NCBI GenBank assembly: GCA_017412025.1
Contig: JAFQOY010000153.1
Coordinates: 1-55,304, forward strand
From: Clostridia bacterium
Lineage (GTDB): Bacteria; Bacillota_A; Clostridia; Christensenellales; Aristaeellaceae
DNA: 55,304 nt
Reading direction: 5' to 3'
Shown in pieces: positions 24,400 to 32,937 of this stretch (positions are counted from its first letter, which is position 1; each line of letters begins with the position of its first letter). Position numbers and translations under genes: made by a program. Under the pieces are notes generated by a model that saw nothing but the letters and a program-made list of their open reading frames with translations, ran no database searches and was not told where the DNA came from.

Positions 24400-25326
24400 A
24401 TGATCAAGCGAATTGCAGCGGTGCTGACGGTTTTCTGTGCGCTTTGGCAGGGCGCGTGCGCGCAGGGCGTGATGCTTGGCGTGCAGGTGAAGGATACGCC
24501 CTCGCCCGCGCCGACGGCCAGCGCTGCGCCTGTGCAGGAGGCTACGCCCTCAGAGGCGGAAGAGGCGTCCTTTGAATTCAGGGAGATTACTGCGGAGGAG
24601 ATCGAGGCCGCCGGTCTTGGCGAGCGGATTCTCATGCGCGGCATGGAGGGCGAGGACGTCGCGCTCATGCAGCGCAGGCTCTATCAGCTGGGCTATTATC
24701 TGGGGGAGATCGACGGCGTGTTCGGCCTGAGGACGCGCACGTCGGTGTATGCCTTCCAGCGCGCACACAAGCTGGAAAAGATCGACGGCAAGGTTGGGCC
24801 GGAGACCATCGGACGGATGTTTGCGCAGGATGCTGTGGTGAAGCCCACGCCCACGCCGACCCCGACCCCCACGCCCAGCCCGACGCCGCAGCCCACGCCC
24901 ACGCCCGTGCCCACGCCTGTGCCCACGCCTGTGCCGGATGCGGCGGGCGCGCCGTTTGCCATGCAGGCGCTTGGCATGTACATCGGCGACAAACCGGTTG
25001 AGCTGATGGCGGGAACGGACACAGACGGCGAAATCCTCTATCCGCTCTGCGGCGTTCTTAGCCATATGGGCTATGCGTACAGCTGCGACGGCATGGGCAG
25101 CTGGCAGCTGCTGCGGGAGACGGACGGCTCGGAGATCGTGATGATGACCGACGGCAGCGACGGCGCGCAGCCGATGGCGATGGGCTCCTTTGACGGCGTG
25201 CTGTTCCTCGCGGATGAAAACAGCCGCGTCTATGCCTATGCGCAGGAGGCGTATGTCGCCGCGCCTGTGCTTGAAATGATCGGCATGACGGTGCTGCTGG
25301 TTTCCGGCACGCCGGTGATTCACTGA
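24400..25326 (+). CDS. secreted peptidoglycan-binding domain protein with Pro-Thr linker
   Basis: Exported 308-residue protein. A signal peptide (about residues 1-22, ending ACA-QG) is followed by an acidic linker and a PG_binding_1 domain (about 80-145: GMEGEDVALMQRRLYQLGYY, GEIDGVFGLRTR, AFQRAH). Next is a Pro-Thr repeat spacer (about 148-180) and a C-terminal region of unknown fold. It probably sits in the cell wall. The start has CCGGAGGA 7 nt upstream. A terminator follows. Confidence 0.85.
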   Translation: MIKRIAAVLTVFCALWQGACAQGVMLGVQVKDTPSPAPTASAAPVQEATPSEAEEASFEFREITAEEIEAAGLGERILMRGMEGEDVALMQRRLYQLGYYLGEIDGVFGLRTRTSVYAFQRAHKLEKIDGKVGPETIGRMFAQDAVVKPTPTPTPTPTPSPTPQPTPTPVPTPVPTPVPDAAGAPFAMQALGMYIGDKPVELMAGTDTDGEILYPLCGVLSHMGYAYSCDGMGSWQLLRETDGSEIVMMTDGSDGAQPMAMGSFDGVLFLADENSRVYAYAQEAYVAAPVLEMIGMTVLLVSGTPVIH

Positions 25327-25339
25327 GCAGAATCATCTG

Positions 25340-25365
25340 AACACCCTTGAAAGAGGGTGTTTTTT
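25340..25365 (+). terminator. terminator after the peptidoglycan-binding protein gene
   Basis: Eight-bp stem AACACCCT (25340-25347) / AGGGTGTT (25354-25361) with a T run. Confidence 0.9.
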
Positions 25366-25456
25366 GTAAAATTAAACCGGAGGTTTAATGCATCTGCATC
25401 CGTAATCGTGCTATACTGTATACAACAAAGAGAGTCGAAGCGGTGTTGAGCAATAA

Positions 25457-25485
25457 TTGACAGACGCTGACTCGAGGACTATACT
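25457..25485 (+). promoter_or_regulatory. promoter of the Sel1-repeat gene
   Basis: Near-consensus: -35 TTGACA (25457-25462), 17-bp spacer, -10 TATACT (25480-25485). A second possible -10, TATACT at 25412-25417, has no good -35. Confidence 0.85.
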
Positions 25486-25521
25486 GATATATAACAAAAG
25501 TTGAATGAGGGAGGAAACGAA

Positions 25522-26985
25522 ATGAAGAAGGTTTTTGCGATGCTTCTGGCGCTGATGATGCTGTGTACCTGTACGGCGCTTGGCGAGAAGAGCGGCAACG
25601 ATCTGGGCGTTGAATTCTACAATGCCGGCGACTATGAGCAGGCCCGGATTCATTTTGAGCAGGGCGCTGTGGAGGGCGACTCCTACGCCATGAACAACAT
25701 GGGCGTGCTCTACGAGAACGGAGACGGCGTCGATCAGAGCTATGAAGAGGCGCTCGCCTGGTATAGGAAGGGTGCGGAAGCAGGCTGTGCGGAAGCGATG
25801 AAGAACGTCGGTACCTTTTACGAGAACGGATATGCCGTTGAGCAGGACTATCTCATGGCGCGCCTGTGGTATGAAAAGGCTGCAGAGCTGGACAACGCCG
25901 CCGCCATGGCGCATCTGGGCAAGCTATATATGCGCGACGACCTGGGCTATGAGCCGGACGCTGTCAAGGCTGTGCGCTGGATGGAAGCAGCGATCGATAA
26001 GGGCCATGCGGAGTGCTCGGTGTATGAGCAGATCGGCGCGATCTTCTACGATGGACGCGGCGAGGTGGAGAAGGACGTCGTCAAGGGCGTCAAGTACTTT
26101 GAGGAGGCCGTGCGTCTTGATAGCACCTACACCTATGCGTATGAGTGCCTGGGCCATGCCTACTGCAAGGGTGAGGATGGAATCGAGCAGGACTATGTGA
26201 AGGGCGCCGCGTACCTTGAAAAGGCGGTTGAACTGGGCAGCGCGGAAGCCTATGTCAACGAGTGGCTCGGCGTGATCTATTACGACGGGCGCGGCGGCAT
26301 GGAGAAGGACGTCGTCAAGGCAGTGAAGTATCTTGAAGAGGCCGTGCGTCTTGACAGCACCTTCACTTATGCGTATGAGTGCCTGGGCCATGCCTACTGC
26401 AAGGGCGAGGACGGAATTGAGCAGGATCATGTAAAGGGCGCTGCGTACTTTGAAAAGGCGCTTGAGCTGGGTAGTACGCATCTGTGCGCTTACGAGTGGC
26501 TCGGCGTGATTTACTACGACGGCCGCGGCGGCGTGGAGAAGGACATCGTCAAGGCTGTGAAGTACTTTGAAGAAGCCGTGCGTCTTGATAGTACCTACAC
26601 CTATGCGTATGAATGCTTGGGCCATGCGTACTGCAAGGGCGAGGATGGCATTGAACAGGACTTTGTGAAAGGCGCGGCCAGCTTTGAAAAGGCGGCTGAG
26701 CTGGGCAGCGAATCCGCATACGTGTACGAGTGGCTCGGTCAGATTTACTACGATGGACAGGGCGGCGTGGAAAAGGACGCAGCCAAGGGCGTCGCGTACT
26801 TTGAAAAGGCGGCGGAGCTTGGCAGCATGTATGCATATGCCTATGATGTGCTCGGCTATATCTACTACGGCGAGCATGAAGGCTTTGTGACGGATCGCGA
26901 AAAGGGCATCGCCTACTATAACAAGGCGGTTGAGCTGGGCAGCGAATACGCGCAGGAGCGCCTGGACGAGATCAGCTCAGAGTAA
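25522..26985 (+). CDS. exported Sel1-like repeat protein
   Basis: A 487-residue protein with a signal peptide (MKKVFAMLLALMML, then a CTCTALG region) and about a dozen Sel1-like repeats, each roughly 36-40 residues with the pattern AxxxLGxxYxxG...Dxx KAxxYxEKAAELG. Such solenoids are protein-binding scaffolds. The central part is built from an almost identical 78-residue pair of repeats, three full copies plus a partial one, reflected in a 234-bp DNA repeat. The start at 25522 has GGGAGGA 6 nt upstream; the frame is open to 25501. It has its own promoter and terminator. The partner is unknown. Confidence 0.88.
   Translation: MKKVFAMLLALMMLCTCTALGEKSGNDLGVEFYNAGDYEQARIHFEQGAVEGDSYAMNNMGVLYENGDGVDQSYEEALAWYRKGAEAGCAEAMKNVGTFYENGYAVEQDYLMARLWYEKAAELDNAAAMAHLGKLYMRDDLGYEPDAVKAVRWMEAAIDKGHAECSVYEQIGAIFYDGRGEVEKDVVKGVKYFEEAVRLDSTYTYAYECLGHAYCKGEDGIEQDYVKGAAYLEKAVELGSAEAYVNEWLGVIYYDGRGGMEKDVVKAVKYLEEAVRLDSTFTYAYECLGHAYCKGEDGIEQDHVKGAAYFEKALELGSTHLCAYEWLGVIYYDGRGGVEKDIVKAVKYFEEAVRLDSTYTYAYECLGHAYCKGEDGIEQDFVKGAASFEKAAELGSESAYVYEWLGQIYYDGQGGVEKDAAKGVAYFEKAAELGSMYAYAYDVLGYIYYGEHEGFVTDREKGIAYYNKAVELGSEYAQERLDEISSE
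26047..26840 (+). repeat. 234-bp in-frame tandem repeat inside the Sel1 gene
   Basis: Units begin at 26047, 26281 and 26515, with a partial fourth at 26749, exactly 234 bp apart. The DNA is highly similar between units, so the expansion is recent, and copy number could vary by slippage or recombination. Confidence 0.9.
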
Positions 26986-27002
26986 TACGCAATCAAGATG
27001 CG

Positions 27003-27031
27003 GGAGCGTCCTTCGGGGCGCTCCTTATTTT
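27003..27031 (+). terminator. terminator after the Sel1 gene
   Basis: Nine-bp stem GGAGCGTCC (27003-27011) / GGGCGCTCC (27016-27024) with a TTCG tetraloop and one G-T pair, followed by a T-rich tail. Confidence 0.85.
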
Positions 27032-27155
27032 TGTGGTTTCCGGTGTGTTTCGCAAAGAAAGACAACAAACCGCCAAAGAACCCCTTTCTGTTTTCGTAAA
27101 TATTTGATAAAATAAAATCAATATGAGATACTCTGCGATCGTGGGAGGAACGGCG

Positions 27156-29549
27156 ATGAGATACGGATATTTTGACGACGCAAGGCGTGAATATGTGATC
27201 GACCGGATGGACGTACCGGCGTCGATGACCAACTATCTGGGCACGCAGCGCATGGGCGCTGTGATTTCCCACAACGCGGGCGGCTACTGCTGGCTTGATT
27301 CGCCGCAGTATCACCGCATCACACGATTCCGTCCCAACGGCGTGCCGATGGATTTCCCGGGGCACTATGTCTATCTGCGCGACGGGGACAGCGGAAAATA
27401 CTGGTCGCTCAGCTGGCAGCCTGCAGGCCTGCCGCTTGACGAGGCGAAATATGTCTGCCGGCACGGGCTGAGCTATTCGACGTTTGAATGCATATATGAG
27501 GGGATCGAGGCGAGGCAGACGCTCTTTATTCCGCGCGAGGATGGCCGTCACGATCCGGTGGAGATTTTTGACGTGCGCATCCGCAATACGACGGACCGGG
27601 AGCGCAGGATTTCGGTGTACGGCTATGTCGAGTTTTCCTTCCATCATATCGACATGGATAACCAGAATTTCCAGATGAGCCTGTATGCAGCCGGTTCGCA
27701 CTATGAAAACGACGCAGTGCTCTGCGAGCTGCATTACGAGGAGGACAGCTATCAGTTCTTTGCAGGCAATTTTGCGCCGGACGGATACGACGGCGTGCGC
27801 GACAGCTTTATCGGCCTGTATCATACGGAGCGCGATCCGCAGGGCGTAGTATCCGGCAGGATGGCGTGCCGGACGGAGCTGTGCGGCAACCCCTGCGGCG
27901 CGCTGGAGAAGAAGCTGATGCTTGCGCCGGGCGAGGAGAAGCGCGTGCTGTTCTATCTGGGTACGGGCCGCGCAGAGGCGATTGAACGCGCGCGATGCGA
28001 GTATGACGAGGCGGGGACGGACAAGGCGTTTGCGGCGCTTGCTGCATGGTGGGAAGAAAAGCTTTCCGCGCTTCAGGTGAAGACGCCGCATGAAAACATG
28101 AACCGCAGCCTCAATATCTGGAACCTGTATCAGAGCGAGATCAACGTGCTCTTTTCCCGCTTCTCTTCCTTTATCGAGGTTGGCGGGCGCACGGGTCTTG
28201 GCTATCGCGATACGGCGCAGGATGCGATGTGCATTCCGCATGCAGAGCCGGATATGTGCAGGACGCGCATCGAGCAGCTGCTGCGCGGTCAGGTGTCCAT
28301 GGGCTATGGACTGCATCTGTTTGATCCGGCATGGTTTGAGGAGAGGAAGCAGCAGTCCTTCAAATCCCCGACTGTCGTGCCTGCGCCGGATAAGGCGGAC
28401 ATGATTCACGGTCTCAAGGATACCTGTGCGGACGATGCGCTCTGGCTGCTGCCCGCGATTATGGAATACGTGCGCGAGACAGGCGATCTGGCGTTCCTTG
28501 ATCGCATGATCCCCTTTGCCGACGAGGGCGAGGAGACCGTATACGGCCATATGAAGCGCGCGCTGGATTTCTCTTATACACAGGTGGGCAGAAGCGGCGT
28601 GACGAAGGGGCTCAGAGCGGACTGGAACGACTGCCTGAACCTTGGCGGCGGAGAGAGCGCGATGGTTGCGTTTCTGCTGATCTGGGCAACGGAGCATTTT
28701 CTGGACGCGGCGCGTCGGCTGGGCCGGTCGGAGGACGTCGGCATATATGAGGCGCGCATGCAGAAGATGACTGACACCTGCCGCAGCGTGCTCTGGGACG
28801 GGGCGTGGTTTCTGCGCGGCATCACGGCAGACGGACGGCCCATCGGCACGCATGCGGCCCGGGAGGGCAAGGTGCATCTGGAGAGCAATACGTGGGCGGT
28901 CGTATCCGGCGCGGCGACGCGGGAGCAGGGCCTGTCCTGCATGGATGCGGTGGATGAATGGCTCTTTACGCCCTATGGTCTGATGCTCAATGCGCCGTCT
29001 TTCACGCAGCCGGACGACGCTGTCGGCTTTGTTACGCGCGTATATCCGGGCGTCAAGGAAAACGGCGCAGTGTTCAGCCATCCCAACCCGTGGGCATGGG
29101 CGGCGGAGTGCCGCCTGGGGCGCGGAGACCGGGCGATGAAATTCTATGACGCGCTGCTGCCGGAAAACCAGAACGACATCATGGAGATCCGGCAGGCAGA
29201 GCCGTATACATACTGCCAGTTCATCATGGGCAGGGACCATGAAAAGCACGGCAAGGCGCGCCATCCGTTCATGACCGGATCCTCTGGCTGGGCGTACTAT
29301 GCGGCGACGCGGTATATGCTGGGCGTGAGGCCGGAGCTTGACAGCCTGACGGTCGATCCGTGCATCCCGCAGGCGTGGGAAGGCTTTGAGGCTGTGCGCC
29401 GCTGGCGCGGCGCGGCGTATCATATTGAAGTCAGGAATCCGGCCCATGTGAGCAAGGGCGTCGTCTCCATTCAGGTGGATGGAGAAACCGTGGAGCGCAT
29501 TCCTGCCTTTGGCGGAGGAAGCCATCGCGTCGTGGTGACGATGGGATAA
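27156..29549 (+). CDS. GH94 family disaccharide phosphorylase (cellobiose phosphorylase-like)
   Basis: A 797-residue cytoplasmic GH94 enzyme that splits a beta-linked disaccharide with phosphate to give alpha-sugar 1-phosphate plus a free sugar. The N terminus MRYGYFDDARREYVI, the NAGGYCW and RFRPNGVPMDFPG segments, and the catalytic acid in GLRADWNDCLN (Asp about 489) match cellobiose phosphorylases. Several loops differ, so laminaribiose, chitobiose or another beta-glucoside could be the real substrate. The start at 27156 has GGGAGGA 6 nt upstream. The phosphomutase gene follows 18 bp later, which fits processing of the sugar phosphate product. No signal peptide. Confidence 0.87.
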   Translation: MRYGYFDDARREYVIDRMDVPASMTNYLGTQRMGAVISHNAGGYCWLDSPQYHRITRFRPNGVPMDFPGHYVYLRDGDSGKYWSLSWQPAGLPLDEAKYVCRHGLSYSTFECIYEGIEARQTLFIPREDGRHDPVEIFDVRIRNTTDRERRISVYGYVEFSFHHIDMDNQNFQMSLYAAGSHYENDAVLCELHYEEDSYQFFAGNFAPDGYDGVRDSFIGLYHTERDPQGVVSGRMACRTELCGNPCGALEKKLMLAPGEEKRVLFYLGTGRAEAIERARCEYDEAGTDKAFAALAAWWEEKLSALQVKTPHENMNRSLNIWNLYQSEINVLFSRFSSFIEVGGRTGLGYRDTAQDAMCIPHAEPDMCRTRIEQLLRGQVSMGYGLHLFDPAWFEERKQQSFKSPTVVPAPDKADMIHGLKDTCADDALWLLPAIMEYVRETGDLAFLDRMIPFADEGEETVYGHMKRALDFSYTQVGRSGVTKGLRADWNDCLNLGGGESAMVAFLLIWATEHFLDAARRLGRSEDVGIYEARMQKMTDTCRSVLWDGAWFLRGITADGRPIGTHAAREGKVHLESNTWAVVSGAATREQGLSCMDAVDEWLFTPYGLMLNAPSFTQPDDAVGFVTRVYPGVKENGAVFSHPNPWAWAAECRLGRGDRAMKFYDALLPENQNDIMEIRQAEPYTYCQFIMGRDHEKHGKARHPFMTGSSGWAYYAATRYMLGVRPELDSLTVDPCIPQAWEGFEAVRRWRGAAYHIEVRNPAHVSKGVVSIQVDGETVERIPAFGGGSHRVVVTMG

Positions 29550-29567
29550 GAAGGGGAGGTACTGAGG

Positions 29568-30989
29568 ATGATCCGATTTGGTACGGGCGGCTGGCGTGAG
29601 GTCATCGGAGACGGATTCACGCGGGCGAATATCCGGCGCATTGCCTGCGCGGTGGCGCGGCGCATGAAGGCGGAGGGCGTGGAGGAGCAGGGCTTCTGCA
29701 TCGGCTACGACCGCCGCTTTCTCAGCAGGGAATCTGCGATCTGGTTTTCCGAGGTGATGGCAGGAGAGGGCGTGAAGCTGTACTTTGTCAATCTTGCCGC
29801 CCCGACGCCGCAGATCATGTTTACCGTCAAGCACATGGATCTGCCCTACGGCGCAGCCGTGACGGCGAGCCATAACCCGGCGGTATACAACGGCATCAAG
29901 CTCTTTACCCGCGGAGGACGCGATGCGACAGAGGATGTGACGGGCGAAATCAGCGAAGAGGCCAACGCGCTTGTCGACGAAGAAATTCTGTCCATCTCTT
30001 TTGACGACGCGCGCGCGTCGGGCCGGGTGATTTTCATCGATCCAAGAGACGAGTACCTGGATTCCATCATGGACAAGATTGACATGGACGCCATCCGCTC
30101 GCGCAGGCCGCGCGTGGTGCTCGATCCGATGTACGGCGTGAGCCTGACGGGCCTGATGACGATTCTCTTTACCGCCCGATGCGATGTGGACGTGATCAAC
30201 GACCGGCATGACGCGTTCTTCGGCGGGCATCTGCCTGCGCCCAATCCCGATACGCTGCGCGACCTGCAGGGCTCGGTGGCGGATCATCATGCAGATCTGG
30301 GCATCGCGACCGACGGAGACGCGGACCGACTGGGCATCATCGACGAAAAAGGCCGTTATGTTTCGGCCAACGACGTGCTTGTTCTGCTGTATTACTATCT
30401 GCTCAGGTACAAGGGCTGGCGCGGCGCGGCTGTGCGCAATATCGCTACGACGCATATGCTCGATCGCGTGGCAGAGGCGTTCGGCGAAAGATGCATCGAG
30501 GTGCCCGTGGGCTTCAAGCATATTTCCGCCGGCATGGAGGAGCACGACGCGCTCATCGGCGGCGAATCTTCCGGCGGCCTGACGGTGCGCGGGCATATCA
30601 GCGGCAAGGACGGCCTGTATGCGGCGTCGCTGCTGGTGGAGATGATTTCTGTGACGAGAAAGCCGCTGTCTGCGCTGCTCAGAGAGGTTGCGGATCGGTT
30701 CGGCGCGCTCAGCATGGCGGAATACGACTGGGCGCTGACGGTCAGAAGCCGTGAGACGATCCGCGACAGGCTGATGGTCAGGCAGGAGCTGCCCGACTTT
30801 GGCGTGCCCGTCGTGCAGGTCAGCTACCGCGACGGCTGCAAGGTTTACTTTGAAGAGGGATGGATCATCGCGCGCTTTTCGGGCACGGAGCCGCGCGTGC
30901 GTATCTTTGCAGAGATGCCGACCAGGGAGCGCGCGAGAGGGCTTGTGCGCACGATGGCCGCATTCCTCGATCTGGAATTCAATGATTAA
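29568..30989 (+). CDS. phosphoglucomutase/phosphomannomutase family protein
   Basis: A 473-residue alpha-D-phosphohexomutase. The active-site serine is Ser101 in TASHNP, the metal loop reads ATDGDADRLG, the sugar-binding loop GGESSGG, and the phosphate-binding loop FSGTEPRVR. It should convert glucose 1-phosphate from the GH94 enzyme into glucose 6-phosphate. The start has GGGGAGG upstream. The pair is cut off from the next gene by a strong hairpin. Confidence 0.9.
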   Translation: MIRFGTGGWREVIGDGFTRANIRRIACAVARRMKAEGVEEQGFCIGYDRRFLSRESAIWFSEVMAGEGVKLYFVNLAAPTPQIMFTVKHMDLPYGAAVTASHNPAVYNGIKLFTRGGRDATEDVTGEISEEANALVDEEILSISFDDARASGRVIFIDPRDEYLDSIMDKIDMDAIRSRRPRVVLDPMYGVSLTGLMTILFTARCDVDVINDRHDAFFGGHLPAPNPDTLRDLQGSVADHHADLGIATDGDADRLGIIDEKGRYVSANDVLVLLYYYLLRYKGWRGAAVRNIATTHMLDRVAEAFGERCIEVPVGFKHISAGMEEHDALIGGESSGGLTVRGHISGKDGLYAASLLVEMISVTRKPLSALLREVADRFGALSMAEYDWALTVRSRETIRDRLMVRQELPDFGVPVVQVSYRDGCKVYFEEGWIIARFSGTEPRVRIFAEMPTRERARGLVRTMAAFLDLEFND

Positions 30990-30995
30990 ATCGTT

Positions 30996-31028
30996 CCCTC
31001 CGCCTGCATATACAGGCGGAGGGCTTTT
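30996..31028 (+). terminator. hairpin terminator or attenuator between phosphomutase and sensor kinase genes
   Basis: Perfect 11-bp stem CCCTCCGCCTG (30996-31006) / CAGGCGGAGGG (31013-31023), then CTTTT. It ends only 13 bp before the sensor kinase start and no separate promoter is obvious, so partial readthrough is likely. Confidence 0.75.
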
Positions 31029-31040
31029 GCAGGTGATATC

Positions 31041-32726
31041 ATGAAGCTCAAATCCATCCGCGTCCAGATTCTGGCAATCATGCTGCTGTGTTATCTGGTG
31101 CCGACGCTGCTGCTGGGCGAGTATATGGGCGGCGTATTCTTTACCGATCTGAAGGAAAAGACGGAGGCTGCGCTTACCTCCGGTGCGGAGCATGCGCTGA
31201 CGCTGACGCGGCAGAATGCCGCCCGCGTGATTACGCTGGCCAAGGACGCGACATACGACGCGGAGCTGACAAACGCATATGCGTCCTATGCGTCCGGCGC
31301 TGTGGGCAGCGCGGAGTTTCTGCGCCTGTCGCGCGGATATCTTGAGCGCAAATACGGGCGCGAGGAGGCGTTTACGTTCGCGGTTTTTTTCCCGCTGAGC
31401 GAGCCTACGCTGCCGATTTATAACCGCGCGGGATACGAGCGCGCGACGCGCTATCAGCAGTCTGCGCACGCGCGCGTGCTGGAGCTGGGCGGCGGGCTGG
31501 ATACACGCTGTCTGTTTATCCGGGAAGGGGAGGATACCTATCTGATCCGCAACCTGTACAATCTGCGGATGGAGCGCTTCGGCATGCTGGTGTTGGGCAT
31601 TGACATGGAGACGCTGCTCGTTCCGATGCGCGAGCTGGAGGCGGCATGGGATGCGGAGATTGACGTCCGCCTTGGAGAGGCCGGAGGCGAGGGGATCGAC
31701 TGGGACGGGGTTTTGCCGGGGCTGTCCGATGCGGGCGGCGGCGATGAAATCACATATGCCAGCGTGACAGGAGACAGGGACTATGCGCTGAGGATGCGCA
31801 TGACCGTATCCAAGCATCGCGTATACGGCGAGATGGAGGCGTTCAGGAGGATGATGGCATATCTGTTCCTGATGCTTGTGCCGGTTATGGCGCTTATCCT
31901 CTGGTATGTCAACCGGCGCATCGTCCGTCCGATTGCGATTCTGTCAAGCGCTTCGCGCAGGATTGAGGCGGGGGAGTGGGGCATTACGGTGCCGATGCAT
32001 GGCGGGGACGAGCTGGGCGACCTTGGGCGTGCATTCTCGGGGATGAGCATGAAGATTGCGAACCTGATTGACAAGACCTATAAGGAAGAGATTGCGCTTC
32101 GGGACGCCAGGATTCAGGCGATGCAGAGCCGTCTCAATCCGCATTTCATCAACAATGCGCTGGAGTCGATCAACTGGCAGGCGCGCATCGAGGGCAGCGA
32201 GACCATCAGCGCGATGGTGGAGAGCCTGAGCGTACTGCTCAATGCGAGCATGGCGCGCGGCGATAAGCGCATGGCCCCTCTTTCGGAGGAAATCGGGGTC
32301 GCCAAAGCGTATTTTTACTTCATCCGCCAGCGCTTCGGGGAGCGTCTTGACGTCGTGCAGGAGATTGAGGGGGACGTGCTGGATGCTGTTGTGCCGCTGC
32401 TGACGATCCAGCCTCTGCTTGAAAACGCGGTAGAGCATGGTATTGCGCCGGCAGGCGGCGGAGCGATCGGCCTTTCCTGTGCGATGGAAGACGGCATGCT
32501 GGTGATCCGTGTCAGCAACGGAGGAAAGCCGCTTTCCGAAGCGGACAGCGAAAACATGCGCGCAGCGATCCGGGGCGATACGCGCGGCGGCGAACACCTG
32601 GGTCTGGCCAATATTGCCAGCAGGCTGGCGCTCATCTACGGCGGCCGGGCGCGGATACAGGCGGAGGCCTCCGCGCAGGGAGAGACGGTCGTTACGCTGC
32701 GCATCCCGCATGGGAAGGACGCCTGA
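31041..32726 (+). CDS. YesM/LytS-type sensor histidine kinase
   Basis: A 561-residue membrane sensor. One helix lies at about 8-30, an extracellular sensing region follows to about 265, a second helix at about 270-290, then a HAMP-like linker, the His_kinase domain with the phospho-accepting His368 in LNPHFINNALES, and an ATPase domain with LLENAVEHGI as the N box and LGLANIASRL. This class pairs with AraC-type response regulators for sugar uptake; the partner is the regulator at 36349, after the transport genes. The ribosome site is AGGTGAT. Confidence 0.92.
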   Translation: MKLKSIRVQILAIMLLCYLVPTLLLGEYMGGVFFTDLKEKTEAALTSGAEHALTLTRQNAARVITLAKDATYDAELTNAYASYASGAVGSAEFLRLSRGYLERKYGREEAFTFAVFFPLSEPTLPIYNRAGYERATRYQQSAHARVLELGGGLDTRCLFIREGEDTYLIRNLYNLRMERFGMLVLGIDMETLLVPMRELEAAWDAEIDVRLGEAGGEGIDWDGVLPGLSDAGGGDEITYASVTGDRDYALRMRMTVSKHRVYGEMEAFRRMMAYLFLMLVPVMALILWYVNRRIVRPIAILSSASRRIEAGEWGITVPMHGGDELGDLGRAFSGMSMKIANLIDKTYKEEIALRDARIQAMQSRLNPHFINNALESINWQARIEGSETISAMVESLSVLLNASMARGDKRMAPLSEEIGVAKAYFYFIRQRFGERLDVVQEIEGDVLDAVVPLLTIQPLLENAVEHGIAPAGGGAIGLSCAMEDGMLVIRVSNGGKPLSEADSENMRAAIRGDTRGGEHLGLANIASRLALIYGGRARIQAEASAQGETVVTLRIPHGKDA

Positions 32727-32851
32727 GATGATGGGGTTTCCTCCGTGCAGACGGACGGGAGATGCCCGGATAGACAGATTCAAACAGACGGCTTTGTGCA
32801 ATTCGTGAAAAAGATTGCGCAAATCGGGACAATGAACGACATTTGAGCGCA

Positions 32852-32880
32852 ATGACGCAATTCATAGGGATTGGTATAAT
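32852..32880 (+). promoter_or_regulatory. promoter of the ABC importer genes
   Basis: -35 ATGACG (32852-32857), 17-bp spacer, -10 TATAAT (32875-32880). An imperfect inverted repeat, ATTGCGCAAAT (32814-32824) and ATTTGAGCGCAAT (32841-32853), lies just upstream and touches the -35 box. That is a plausible binding site for the YesN-like regulator. Confidence 0.65.
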
Positions 32881-32937
32881 ATCCTTAACCGGAAGTGCCG
32901 ATGGCACGATGACCAATTCAGAAAGGGGACTTTTCAG

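Noticed and set aside
26047..26840. Regular repeats as a CRISPR-like array
   Set aside because: The repeats are in-frame coding units of 234 bp with no unique spacers; they encode Sel1 motifs.
26916..31817. Minus-strand open frame of 1633 codons
   Set aside because: It is antisense to the GH94, phosphomutase and sensor genes, has no family match, is rich in Arg/His/Ala, and lacks promoter and ribosome site. It reflects GC-rich codon structure.
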